Assembly (NCBI GenBank): GCA_023525715.1
Contig: CM042012.1
Span: 43,170,941 to 43,234,940 of the forward strand
From: Cichorium intybus
Lineage: Eukaryota > Streptophyta > Magnoliopsida > Asterales > Asteraceae
DNA: 64,000 bases
Direction: 5' to 3'
Shown: positions 25,601 through 45,553 of the stretch, in pieces
Layout of the letters: every line of letters starts with the position of its first letter
Position numbering within the stretch: position 1 is the first letter of the stretch
Translations under genes and position numbers: made by a program
The notes under the pieces: model-generated
The model's database searches: none
Seen by the model: only the letters and a program-made list of their open reading frames with translations
Told to the model about the DNA's origin: nothing

Positions 25601-25919
25601 ATGGTCTTAAGTCCTATAGACCTTAAAGGGAAAATTCCCTAACAGGCGGAACAACACTCAATCCTAGCCTTAGCAAAACCACATGGTTAAAACGCTTGAG
25701 AAAAGACATGCAACAAACTCAAACAATAGCATAACGAAGAAAAGAGGCCTACAACAGACACCGAATCAACATCAAACATAACCAAACAACGTCGTCATGG
25801 CTCGTAAGCCTTACAAAGCAAAATAAAAATCTTGTCCAAATAGCCTCAGAAGGGCTTTACAAACATTGTTCATCACAAAATACCACCAAACGACAAGTAA
25901 ACGAAACATCAAGCACCTG
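25601..25919. other. Spacer between tandem repeat and antisense gene
   Basis: About 320 bp of A-rich sequence. On the minus strand it would be the 3' UTR of the antisense gene. No polyadenylation signal is clear enough to call. Confidence 0.4.
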
Positions 25920-28202
25920 CTACGAGCGAGAAGGGCCGGCAACACTGCTTGGATCCAGCAAAGCCTTCAAGTCAGGAACACCAAGCTCTCCAAGTTTGAA
26001 GGCCGTAGCATAATCAACATTCATAAAGGCATCCACAGCCTCATCTACCTCCAAACCAATGTCAAGGGGGGGCTCCTCCTCCTCTGCCGCAATCTCTTTG
26101 CCCGCCTTCATATCCTTTATGGCACGAGCATAACCTTGAGCCTGCCCAGCAGCCACACACACCTCCCGGAGACGGTGCACGCCCATCCCGAAGTCCCGGC
26201 TTTCCATAACCAAATCGACAACACCTACAATACCATTGGTTAAAAGCCAGGACAAGTCCGTCTCCGCCTCCTCAAGCGCCTGTGTTTTGGCCTGGGCAAC
26301 ACGGTCACGCTCTGCGGCATCTCTCTCAGCGCTTTCAAGTTGGATATGCAAGCCTTCATTCTCAGATTTCACAGCCAACAGAGCACCCTCGAGTTCAGTC
26401 TTTTCCCGGCCAAGCAAGGACGTTTGTTCCCTCAACTGGATAACCTCTTCCCTAACCACCTGCAGAGATGCCACTTGAGATTGAAAGTCTCCCAATAAAC
26501 CTTCACGCTTGACAAGTTCAGCGCGAGCAGCATCCAATTCCTGCTGGAGGGAAGAACGATCGGCATTGACAGCCAGCATCTGCTCCAGACAATTTGCACT
26601 TTCACCAAAAAAACAGGCGCTTTGGGCAGCCGCATATCGGAGAGAACCCACCAAATCGGCCAGGGAATAACTCCCCATCTCCAACCGAGTGCCCGGAGGA
26701 AACGCATGTTGCGTAAACTCCAAGGCAGTCTGATAATTTGAAAGGCGGGCACCCTCCGATAAAGACCACCCAGGAACAAATATCCCGGCAGAAGCGACAT
26801 GACCACCCTCCACAGAACCCAATGGGGGGGGGGGGTCCCAAAGCAGTTGTACTCTTACGGCGACTAAAACCACTAAAATCGGGGTGAGGGGGTTGAGGCT
26901 CAACCGGCAGCGATTGATTGCTTTCCCCTGAACCTTCTCTACCAACGTTCTCGACAACAGGGTGGGTACCTATACGTGCACCCCCACCCTGGTCCATCTC
27001 CATGTCCGCACCCTGCGACGTGTCGTCGGCAATGTTAATCACAGGAGACTGGGGAGGAATAAACCCCGATCCCCCACCACTACCAGCCAAACGACGAGGA
27101 CGCAACCGCCGTGGCAACACGACATTCCTAGAACCCTCACCAATAGCAAATAATCCCGCACGCCTCTTCACCAAAACCCCAGAAGAACCACCTCGCTCAC
27201 TGACTTCCGTATCAACAACTCTTCCATCAACAGCCGAAAACACCAAAGCCCCAGTGCTCGCATCTTTCCGTCTCTCCTCCTCCTGTACCGCCGAGGCCCG
27301 AGTAATAAAAGCCTCATGACGGAAAGCACGAGAAGGCAGCACCCGATCAACCAATGGAATTTCACGATAATGGAGACTTCCACGATAACTCTTCGCCAGC
27401 ACGTCCGTAAAACGGATGTCATTTTCCCGACCTATAACAAAGAAAACCTGTCAAACATCCCCCATCCTTTTCATTTCCAAAATAAAAAAGGGGGGAAGAG
27501 GAGAGTAAGCAAACAGAACAACAAGGAGCAGTGCTAACCGTCCACGATGGTAAAAAACTCAGGCATCTTGCCACGAAGCCGCCAGGAAGTACTCATGCCA
27601 GCACCGGCCAGAATATACTCAGGAAGCTCCCCACCAACCATATGGAAAGAACGAAGGACTTTAGCAATAGCTTATTTCGCAAGGAAGAGAGTGAAAGCAC
27701 GGTCAGTGATAGGGTCAACACGATGCTTCATGGCACCCACCCGGTGCTCGTTAACCCAAATAAAGTGCTGAGACCAGTTCCGAGCGGTGCCCTTCTGATC
27801 GGTAACAAGTGTGGGGCGATCTTGACAGACACAGAAAGTATAATTGTTCCCAGTAGAAGCACGAGTAAACCGAAAGAAATGACGGAAAACATACAAATCA
27901 GGCTCTAGGTGAACAGCCCTAGACAGAAGTTCGAAAGCGATAACCTTATTGACGCCGTTGGGGACCAGTTGATGCACATGAACGTGGTAGTGATCAAGAA
28001 CCTCCATGAAAAAATCGGATGTAGGTAAACGATAACCGACCTCGAAATGCTTCAGATACATGCCGATTTTCCCCGCAGGAGGAAAAGAGAAAATAGCTTC
28101 ATCGATGGGAAGCTCCACACCATCTTCCGGTTGGAAGCCGTAACGAGCCACGAGTGAATCATAGTACCGAGAGTCAGAACCGACACCCGAAGAAGAACTC
28201 AT
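25920..28202 (-). pseudogene. Antisense extra gene of the Tat element (gypsy-type PF04195 domain plus coiled coil)
   Basis: A minus-strand gene between pol and the 3' LTR. Exon 1 (28202-27539) starts MSSSSGVGSDSRYYDSLV and carries the conserved plant domain once named putative gypsy-type transposon (PF04195): GKIGMYLKHFEVGYRLPTSD, FFMEVLDHYHVHVHQLVPN, LFVFRHFF-like. A GT-AG intron (27432-27538) joins it in phase to exon 2 (27431-25920). Exon 2 has a disordered Arg/Gly/Pro-rich linker, then a long heptad-rich coiled coil (about 26,250-26,560) and an acidic C-terminus. Defects in this copy are a TAA at 27672-27674 and a frame change at the 12-G run (26824-26835). Extra antisense ORFs are known in Tat elements; the function is not established. 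Confidence 0.78.
27432..27538 (-). other. Predicted 107-bp intron in the antisense gene
   Basis: On the minus strand the 5' splice site is GGACG|GTTAGC and the 3' site is TTGTTATAG|GTCGGG, with a pyrimidine-rich interior. Removing it joins a GAC G codon end to GT CGG, keeping frame from FFTIVDG into RENDIRFTDV. Without splicing, exon 1 would stop at the TAG inside GTTAGC. This is inference from sequence; no transcript is available. Confidence 0.65.
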
Positions 28203-28449
28203 CTTGACGACGAACAAAGAATAGGGAAGGAGAAGAGCAAGAAATCGACAAAGGGAAAAGGAACCGCAAAGAACCTAGCCAACGGAGAAATAGGAGAATA
28301 TAAAGAGGTGGGACAAAGGAAAGCCAAAAGCGGGAGTTTCGAAATTCAAAGACAATGATGAATTCGGTCTGAATAAACGGTCACATCAGCGTGCCTTACT
28401 TAATGCTAGCCCTAGCCACCATCACTAGCTACGCAAACGTAATAACGCC

Positions 28450-28465
28450 TAAGGCTAGGGAGACT
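28450..28465 (+). promoter_or_regulatory. Polypurine tract of the Tat element
   Basis: Purine-rich AAGGCTAGGGAGACT immediately before the 3' LTR, the expected primer for plus-strand DNA synthesis. Confidence 0.6.

Positions 28466-36201
<7,736 letters not shown>

Positions 36202-36292
<91 letters not shown>
36202..36292. repeat. (TA)n tract
   Basis: About 90 bp of pure TA directly after the hairpin end of the preceding element. Confidence 0.95.
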
Positions 36293-36811
<519 letters not shown>

Positions 36812-36992
36812 AGAGGATCAACATAAAATCTCATTTTATGCATAGAACCATAAAACCAATCTAGTAACCATTGGATCAAGCAATCAATGGCAACTAATAT
36901 ATTATTAAAAGAATTCAATTAAATAAATGATTGAGGGTAATTTAGGTATAAACAATATTATTGTACCTAAAAATCAGATTTGTAAAATTAAA

Positions 36993-37095
36993 TACCTCAT
37001 TTATCTCTTCAATCAACCCTAATCAATTTCACGTTCTTCTTCATACCTCATTTATCTCTTCAATCAACCCTAATCAATTTCACGTTCTTCTTCAT
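36993..37095. repeat. 51-bp tandem duplication
   Basis: Two near-identical copies of a segment starting ACCTCATTTATCTCTTC and ending CACGTTCTTCTTCAT. It creates a repeat in a short chance ORF. Confidence 0.85.
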
Positions 37096-37646
37096 CGACT
37101 CCTCTACCTCTCACCGGAGATCTCAACTACCGTCATCTACATCTCATCGAAAACCTCCACTGCATCTCATCAGAAATCACTACTGCATCTCATCGGAAAG
37201 CTACCGCCAACATAAGATGACAAAGAAGCAAGGTCTTTGTCGGTGGGTTTGGTAGTTCAATGCTTCTCTAGTGGCGCCGGCTGTCTAGTAGGTGGCCGGA
37301 GATGGTGACTCTTGGTCGGATTCCTTGTCAGAAGAACTCTCATGTCCTGATTTTAGCTTATCTTAACAGGTTTGAACAATTCTTAACAATTTATCTTGAA
37401 TGTTCATTACTGAACATTTATGAACACTTCTCTATTGTTGACTTAAATCAGCTTTATTGTTCAGTTATTGAATATTAAGTATGAGTTCGATGCTATTCAA
37501 ATACGGATGTTCAGTAATGAACATTTTCCATGTTCATTAATGAGCATTCAAGAATTTATGATTAGTTATTGATATCGAGGCAGATGGATCTAGGAAGATG
37601 GATCAAGGCGGAAGGTACAACGAAGAAGAAAGGATGCGATTGCAAC

Positions 37647-38196
37647 TAGGGCTGTTAATCGGGTCAACCCGATCGGGTTTCGGGTTAGTCGGGTTTTAAA
37701 AAATAATAATTTCACCCGAAAACCAACCCTATTAAGGTACAAGTTATCGGGTTCGGGTTAATCAGGTTTCAGGTTAGTTGAATTAACATGTAAGATAAAT
37801 ACGTTTTTCATTTCATATGCAAACTTGTTAACCATATCCTTTGCATTTATGGTCAAAAGTTTCGTATATATTACTAGATCAAATAACCAAAATATGAAAA
37901 AAGAATTTGAAAGTCACTATATATGCCCAAATGGGATTTAGGATTTACGAAAGATGATAATGATAGGATTCCCTTGTCGCACCCTCCCCTGGTATGTGTA
38001 TACATGAAAGAGATTGTATGTTAAGAACTTATTTTTCTCATTATCTACTTTAATTTATTATGACAAATAAATAAGATATGTTATAATTGAAGCTTGAAAC
38101 GATATTATATCGAGATAGAAGGTAACCATAGTTATTTTAATTGGCTAAATTGTGTTATCAATAGTTTTTGTATAAAGTTTGTCGATCGTCATTCAA

Positions 38197-38245
<49 letters not shown>

Positions 38246-38446
38246 CGGGTTATTCGGGTTGACCCGAACCCGAAAAAAAGAATAAAGTTCAACCCTAAAC
38301 CCGACCCTATTTCTATATCGGGTTTGTCGGGTTAATCCGAATAACCCAATTTTGGTTTTTTGACCCTATTATACCCGACCCTATTTATCTTATTCGGTTT
38401 AGGATCGGGCCGGGTTAATCGTGTTCGGGTATTTTTGACACCCCTA
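37647..38446. mobile_element. hAT-type MITE, 800 bp, 8-bp TSD
   Basis: Ends TAGGGCTGTTAAT and (minus) TAGGGGTGTCAAAAA. Target duplication ATTGCAAC/ATTGCAGC (7 of 8 matching) at 37639-37646 and 38447-38454. Subterminal regions are dense in CGGGTT/AACCCG words. A 44-bp (TA)n tract lies inside at 38200-38243. No transposase. Confidence 0.86.
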
Positions 38447-38609
38447 ATTGCAGCTATAGAGAGAACGATGATGATTGGTGTTCGATTGCAACAAAAGAGA
38501 GGAGGAAGAAGTTATGTGATTGCAGCAGAAAGGAGAACGATGATAATGGTGGTAATATGTTTTGATTGCAACATAAGAGAGAACGAGACTAATTTCTTAG
38601 TTTTTGTAT

Positions 38610-39090
38610 ACATGTTCGGTTATGAACATGAATAATTTCTTATTTTATTATACATATTCATCAATGAAGATATGTTAATCGATGAACATATGTTCAAAAG
38701 TGATCAAGTTTTTAGTTTTTGTATCAATGTTCATCCATGTTCAGTTATGAACATTTGAGTTTTTGTATGAATGTTCATCGATGTATAAATGTTCATCCAC
38801 AAACATATGTTCATCTATGAACATAAATTCACAAATGACTATTTTTGAGTTTTTGTATGAATGTTCATCCACGAACATATGTTCTTCTATGATATTTTTG
38901 GTAAGTTTTGGTAAGTTTGATATTTTTGTATGAATTAGGTTTGACGAATGTTCATTTCTGAACATGTTTGTATGTTCATATATTTTATCAATGTTATGAA
39001 TGTTTATTTCTGAACAAATTCTAGGATTTTGATGACAATGTTCATCAATGAACATACGTATATGTTCACCAATGAACATATAAGTGTAAT
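38610..39090. repeat. Cluster of TGTTCAT...ATGAACA palindromic words
   Basis: More than a dozen copies of TGTTCAT and ATGAACAT, often paired as TGTTCATNNATGAACA, spaced irregularly. A similar smaller cluster is at 37385-37560. These could form local hairpins; function unknown. An antisense His/Glu/Asp-rich ORF across the cluster is a by-product. Confidence 0.7.
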
Positions 39091-39167
39091 TTACCATCAT
39101 ACATTTATCATCCTAATTTGATCTAATGGTCAAGAAGATGGTTCTATGGTTCTATGTTGAACCCACC

Positions 39168-39879
39168 CCTACTCCTATCTCGTCCTTCATAACTGACTCA
39201 AATAACCAATCTCAATCCTACACAACTTCATAGAACGCATATATTAATTCCAACTTATTTTAGTTATTTTAGGTTTTAGTTATAAGATATAATCTATTTT
39301 AGTTTTTGTATTAATTTTTCCATATGCATTTTATTCTTCTTTATTTTATAAAGAAAATTTGAAATGTAATATTATTAATTAGATTAAAATATATGTTTTT
39401 ATCAGTAAATCACTAAAATATATGTTTTTTTACCTACAAGTCTTATGAAAAACTTATCAACAACAATACATTTCTCAAAGATAATATATGTACTATTATT
39501 AGTAAGTTTTATTTTTTATTAGATTTTTATGTAATTCATATATTTGTGGTTTATGGTTTCTTAAATGTTGGATGGTCTATATAAATAATTTCAAATAAAT
39601 GGTTATGTTATTTTGTTCGACTTTTGGTTAGAAACTTTATTATTGATCCATAATATCTATTAACTGGTTTGTGATTAGTTTGCGTATTTTGATTAAACCT
39701 AAACTTTTTAATATGTTTTTGGCATATAATTGTATTGTTGTGCAAAACGTAGGTATGCCCCTAGTGTTTAAATAAAGTGAGAGTAATTGTCTATTAGGAC
39801 AAAAAAAATTTTGTGTAATTGTTTGCTTGGGATGGGAGATGTCCTGAGTTCAAAATGAATGATATCAAAAGGGGAACAT
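39168..39879. other. AT-rich unassigned sequence
   Basis: About 700 bp, very AT-rich, with no ORF or repeat recognised. It may be the decayed 3' part of copia-C. Confidence 0.35.
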
Positions 39880-41135
39880 GTTACATATTACGATAAATAT
39901 AAAGGTAAAAGACAATGTTTTCCCAAATGACAAGCATCATACATAGATTTATTATTATGTTTGGTATGGAAAAAATAATGATTATTACATATAAAATGAA
40001 ATATCGAACTACTTAGATGAACAAAACGACTGTGCCAAGTTGTTGGTAACCCATTATGAATAATGATTTGAGAAGCCTTGATATGTGATGTTGGGGTGAG
40101 AGGGTGTTGTCGCCAGAACTGTTGCATCTTATTATAAGGTTCCTCATGGATAGTTCCTTTTTAAAAATGCCAAAAGGATCAAACTCTGTTGAATCTTGAT
40201 TATCACGAGTGAATTTGCTAACAGAAATGAGATTTTTGATAATACCGGGAACACAGTAGACTTGATAAACGGAACGAAAAGTTGAGAGATGAAGTCATGG
40301 TATTGTCATGACCAAAAATTAGTGTTTTATTACCATTACCAGCATAAATATAATGTGGTTTACTTAAGCAAAAAATATTGGAATGAGTACATAGATCATT
40401 CGTAAGATGTAACATTGACCATGTATCCGTCTACCAAGAATTATCCTGAGAAGGCAAGATTGCATGGTGTAAAAAGCAGCATCGAGCTTAATGAGAATCA
40501 TCAGGTAACCGTGTGAGGCTGTGTCAACAACAAAATGGGCCTAAAAATGTGTTACGCCCGTTGAGGTTATAATATGAGGATTGTTGGATCGTAGCATGCT
40601 AGTGTTGGTATTGCTAATTGGGTCAAGGCTCAAGAAAGCCGAGTTGTTGTTGCTGGGCTATAGGGTAGGAACAGGGTGTTAGTGTTATAGTTGTTGCTAT
40701 GGGTACAAACCATACTGATATGGTTACCAATACTGTTGGAGTTGATAAGACTGAACAAGGCAAAATACTCAGACATGAAAGCTCCTCCTTACCGGAGTTG
40801 TGACCACCACGAAAGCCGCCACCGGATTGACCTCGATCGCTGCTATGATTATCATGAAGAGTAGTGACGATATGGCTATTATGGTGCTCAAACTTTTAGG
40901 TAGCAATAACTTGTTTGGATGGGTTTCCTGTTTGTCACATCAGGCTTCCTCAAGAAGCAATTGAGATTTTTATTTCTTGAAAGTAAGGATGGGGTCATAT
41001 TGTTTTATGAAGGTGATTATGGTATCATAGTTGCCTTTGGTTAATGTTAAGATAAGTTGAAGCACCATTATACTTCCCGAGATAGGGTTACCAACATTGG
41101 CAAGTTGGTTAGAGAGGGTTTTAAGACGAGAACAA
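39880..41135 (-). pseudogene. copia-C gag C-terminus, protease and pre-integrase (decayed)
   Basis: Minus-strand Ty1-copia remnant. 41135-40970 reads DCSRLKTLSNQLANVGNPIS and VLQLILTLTKGNYDTIITF, a copia gag (UBN2-type) segment. 40415-40218 reads SMLHLTNDLCTHSNIF plus IYAGNGNKTLIFGH, a protease block with the catalytic D-T-G lost. 40127-39888 includes TTWHSRFVHLSSSIF and YDACHLGKH, the pre-integrase zinc region. The gag is interrupted at 41135 by a Helitron and resumes at 43565. Confidence 0.72.
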
Positions 41136-43564
41136 TCTATATATCTTATAAAAGAAGCATATTTCCAAGCACCACATTGATTTGAAACTTCCATGTCTTT
41201 TCATATTTCCAATGACTTTTCAAATTTCTTTTTATAATGTTTACTAATTGCTTTATAATAACCATAACTTTTATAATCATCTAAACTATGTGTATTCAAT
41301 AAAGACTATAATAAAGCATTGTTCTTGCATTTTTAATAAAAATATAGTTAACACTTACATTTGATAATGGTTTTTACAAAATACTTAGCAAATTACATAT
41401 AAACTATATGTATTTAATAAAGACTATAATAAAGTATCATTGTTGCATTTCTAATAAAAATATAACCATATTAATTTGATTTTTTTCTCTTTGTCCCATA
41501 TTGATTCATGTACATATATGACCTTCCATCTTTCTCTTATATAATGTCACTTATTTGCTTCCATTATCCATCAATTTTGATCATATTATGACTTTCAAGT
41601 CTACTATTAGTGATTATTTTATCATAAAACAAGTTTTTATCTCAAAGTTTTAAAGTATTCTATTATTTAGTTTCAACTTCTTGAAGTATTGAAACTCAAA
41701 AATGAAAATTAAAATTACTCAAAACTTTTAAAAACTTGATTAGGTTGAAAGCTTATATGTCGTTTGTAAACATTTTTCGACTCAAAAGTATATATATACA
41801 TAAAAGTTTTCATTTGTGAACGTTTTAACTATATCATATAAAAATATATTCAAAATAATGTGATTCAACATTAATAATTTATCTTTTACCATATTATTTT
41901 AATTTTTTTCGTTGTCCCACATTGCTTCACACATCTATCTAACCTTTCATTTTTCCCTTATATGATACCACTCATTTGATTCCATTATCCATAAATCTTG
42001 ATCATAATATGACTTTTAAGTATGTCATAGTAAAAAATGACAATAGTGTTGATGTTTTTCAGATTTACCGCGATATATGTACATAAAACTTTTGAATAGC
42101 AAACGTTTAAGCATTATTCAAACAAACTAAGTTGAACTATTATATGTATTATTAATTAGTAGTCAATTTATAAAAAAACGTATTTTTATCTCATAGTTTC
42201 AATAGATTTTACTATTTTGTTTTAGCTTCAAAAATATTGAAACTAAAAAGATGAATATTAAATTGGGTTAAAAACTATTAAAAATCGATCAGGTTGCAAG
42301 TTCATAACGTCATGTTCAACATGTGGTGACAACGTTGATAACATTTTTCGATTTAATAAGATTTATTTATATAAAAATGTCAAACAGTATATGTTTGGAC
42401 ATCGTTCAATCCATGTGGATGAATTCTTATCATGTAACACATTAATTTGAATACTTTTAGAAAAAATAGAAGTGGGCACCGGTGGGTACCCATCCAAATT
42501 TTACGAAATCGGTCTTAAAGCTCGAACCAATGGTTCATTGAATGTTTTAACCGTTGTCTAAGCCGGTTACAATCAATAACACAAAAGAACAAATATATAA
42601 GGGAAATAGGTTTAGCCTCTCTACTTATAAAAGACTTGATTTCCATTGAAATTTGTTTATTAAACTATGTGGGATGAGAAATATATTAGCCTCTTTACTT
42701 ATAGATGTTTCATTTCACTTTAGTTATGTTTCTTAAGCGATGTGGGATAAGAAAATGAAATAAAATAACACACTATAAAAGAAAATTTGATCCCACATCG
42801 TCATGATAAACCAACTTAACAAATTTTTTTATTCTATAAATAAATGACCTCCTCAAAGTACAACAATTATATAAATGATGATTAGCCAGTTTTTATTGTT
42901 GGAAACATTTCCAAATATTAAATTTCAAAGAAATATATCGTAAAAGTTTTATATATTATATTTTAATGAGTTTGAACTTTAAAAATACAACAAGTCCATC
43001 TCGATATGAACTTCGTATTCTTTCATCAAGTTGCATGAAACAAAATGCACCATACTGTGTAATCCAATTTTAAACTTTCGTGATACAGTTTGTGCTTTTC
43101 AAAATCCCAAATCGCATAATTAGTGCGATGTGCGGTTTTGACGATATATTGTACGGTAAACACCATTGAAATATGTCTCTATTCTTATCAATAAGAGTGT
43201 GTTATTCAAAATATTTGAGTGACAATGAAAGCATTTGCAAAACTATAGGAAAATACATACAATGTCCCTCAATTTTATCAATGCACAAAGTGTAGGTAGT
43301 TGATACTAAAATCATGTAGTTTGAGATAACTATTTATCTTGAACCATATTAATTCTAATTTTATTTTATGAATTGTATTCATTTATTGTAATTTTAATAA
43401 TTTTTTGTCTTCTAAAATTTTGATACATGTATCTATTATCATATAATTGAAAATAATAAAGACATTTTATATAAACTTTTTAAAAATGGTATGATAATAA
43501 TGTTTATTATCTATATTTTAACCATATAATTTTCTTCCTGCACAACGCGCGGGTATTCGCCTAA
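41136..43564 (+). mobile_element. Non-autonomous Helitron, 2.4 kb
   Basis: The 5' end TCTATATATCTTATAAAAG matches the plant Helitron start; the 3' end has a GC-rich hairpin CCTGC-ACAAC-GCGGG-type (about 43539-43555) and terminates CTAA. It lies between host A (41135) and T (43565) with no target duplication, as Helitrons do. Reading the flanking minus-strand copia gag across the gap gives a continuous YFDYCSRLK, which fixes both borders. The interior carries an approximately 430-bp duplication (compare 41,483-41,600 with 41,915-42,030) and no Rep/helicase gene. Confidence 0.88.
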
Positions 43565-43592
43565 TAATCAAAATATTTGAGAAGGATTCTAG
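43565..43592 (-). pseudogene. gag: 28-bp island of copia-C gag between two insertions
   Basis: A short piece of copia gag between the Helitron end and the hAT MITE. It includes the TSD copy GATTCTAG at 43585-43592. A one- or two-base frame change occurs within it. Confidence 0.7.
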
Positions 43593-44377
43593 TAGGGGTG
43601 TGTATGGGGCGGTTTGGTTCGGTTATAGACCAAAACCGACCGATAACCATTATAATCGGTTAATGTGTTTCGGTAGCCATTGGGTATGGTTAATATTGGT
43701 TATGGTTAATGGTTTTAGTCGGTTAATGGTTTTGGTTAATGGTTAATATCGGTTATCCATCATCAATGGCATCCTACTTTTGGAGATTTTGACTATTCAG
43801 CTTAGACAAAGTTACCGATCAAAATCCTACATAAGTATATTGCTCAAAGTTGATGTAAAATTGTTCAATGTTGGTTGTAATATTTAAAAAGTCTTACTAC
43901 AAGTACATTGCTTAATGTTGATATAGAATTTCTAAAAGTTTCAGACGTGATTAAGAAAATAAGACTATAAGAGTGTATAAGGTGTCACTACTTCATTAAC
44001 AATCAAGTATCTGAATAGAGATTGAATTAGAGAATTATGGAATTTGGTCAAGTATGGTTACATGTGATAATAAGATTGTGTATGCTTATCTCCAATTCTA
44101 TATGATTATCCTTTAAAATTTCAACTTCTAATCTAATTACGTACCATATATTATATGTATATTAATATATATATTTTTATCTATTAATTAAAATATTAGT
44201 TCGGTTCGGTTTATAGTGGTTCGGTTTTAGATGAAAACCATAACCGAACCATATGTATTCGGTTAATCCAAATTAAAAACCACGCCACCTCTTTTAGTAA
44301 TGGTTCGGTTAAAATGGTTCGGTTATATCGGTTAATTCGGTTTCGGTTCGGTTTTTTGGTTAATATGCTCACCCTTA
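43593..44377. mobile_element. hAT-type MITE, 785 bp, 8-bp TSD
   Basis: Ends TAGGGGTGTGTA and (minus) TAAGGGTGAGCA. Perfect 8-bp duplication GATTCTAG at 43585-43592 and 44378-44385. Subterminal sequence is made of GGTTCGGTT/AACCGAACC words. No transposase. It is inserted in the copia-C gag, 28 bp from the Helitron. Confidence 0.9.
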
Positions 44378-44385
44378 GATTCTAG

Positions 44386-44560
44386 ACGGTTGGTGTTAAA
44401 ATGTTTCTCGAGATACATGGGACGAAAAGCTTTATCCACTAATAAATAGTAGCGCTAATTTTAAGCTAAAGTGGTTTGATGAATTCAAAATCCAATTCCA
44501 ATTATAAAATTCTATAGGACCTCAAGAAGGCCGGATGTGTCACTGGATCATAAGGTCTTT
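44386..44560 (-). pseudogene. gag: copia-C gag N-terminal part (decayed)
   Basis: Minus strand reads AFRPMYLEKHFNTNRLESF, matching the copia gag block that precedes the piece at 43565-43592. Upstream sequence is too decayed to read. Confidence 0.6.
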
Positions 44561-44905
44561 GACAATTTTATGACATTTTAGGTTTTGAGAATAAATGATA
44601 ATTAATTAATTCGTTACGTTGCTTAATATTAATTTCATTTTCAACCATAACATGAATTTGTCAAAACTTGGAGCCAAAGCAAATAGAGGGTCGTCAAAAG
44701 TAGACGTTCAAGAAAGTCCATTTTCTTTCAATTTTTTGGGTTGGGGCCTCACCTTTCAATCATTCAGGTAGAGACGTGTTCGTATTCAACATTAGCTTCC
44801 CCATTCAACTATCTTGTAATTTTGTGTGGTTTCGTTTAATATAATAAAATTTATTTAATTTTATATTGATGTCAATGGGTGGGTCTTTTTTATGGAAAGG
44901 AGAAT
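44561..44905. other. Unassigned sequence
   Basis: About 345 bp without ORF, repeat or motif I can name; could be the copia-C leader. Confidence 0.35.
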
Positions 44906-44990
44906 TTTTTTTTTTTTTTTGAACAGCCGCATGTTATTAAAGGGCCAGCAAGAAGCTAAACCCAAAAGAAACAAAACAAAACAAAATTTT
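44906..44990 (-). mobile_element. Short LINE-like 3' end with poly(A) tail
   Basis: A poly(T) run on plus (about 44908-44921) next to GAACAGCCGCATGTTATTAA. On the minus strand this reads as a retroposon 3' end running into poly(A). The body is too short to classify. Confidence 0.4.
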
Positions 44991-45145
44991 TGAAAAGCAA
45001 TTCCGGTTCGAGCATTTCCCATATTGTATCTTTAATGCAAGCAAAATTTTAAATTATTTATTCAAAAAGTTAGACAATTACAATTGAAATATAATTTCAC
45101 GAGTATATTTTAGATACAAATAGTTTAGAGATTTATAAAAAAAAG

Positions 45146-45543
45146 GAGTAAATTACAATTTTGGTCCCTGTGGTTTGCTTGGAATTGCAGTTTTGGTCAT
45201 CGTTTGGGATTTCCACGGTGAGGGTCCCTAAACTATCAATTTGCTTACAATCTTGGTCCCTCTGCCGGTTACCGTCTTTTACATCTCCGTTAAGAGCCAC
45301 TCGTGCACCTCACGTGAGGGTATAATAGCCTAAGAGATCTTCTGAACAGGTGCGAATGTACCATTATACCCTCACGTGAGGTGCACGAGTGGCTCTTAAC
45401 GGAGATGTAAGAGACGGTAACCGGCAGAGGGACCAAGATTGTAAGCAAATTGATAGTTTAGGGACCCTCACTGTGGAAATCCCAAACGATGACCAAGACT
45501 GCAATTCCAAGCAAACCACAGGGACCAAAATTGTAATTTACTC
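45146..45543. mobile_element. Palindromic MULE-type MITE, 398 bp
   Basis: Two almost perfectly complementary arms (about 45146-45327 and 45362-45543) with a loop of about 35 bases. Ends GAGTAAATTACAATTTTGGT and its complement. Flanked by TAAAAAAAAG at 45136-45145 and 45544-45553, a 9-10 bp duplication, so Mutator-type. Arms carry TTTGGTCCCTGTGGTTTG words common to this MITE group. The ORF at 45389-45580 is an arm artefact. The high arm identity implies recent formation or gene conversion. Confidence 0.88.
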
Positions 45544-45553
45544 TAAAAAAAAG

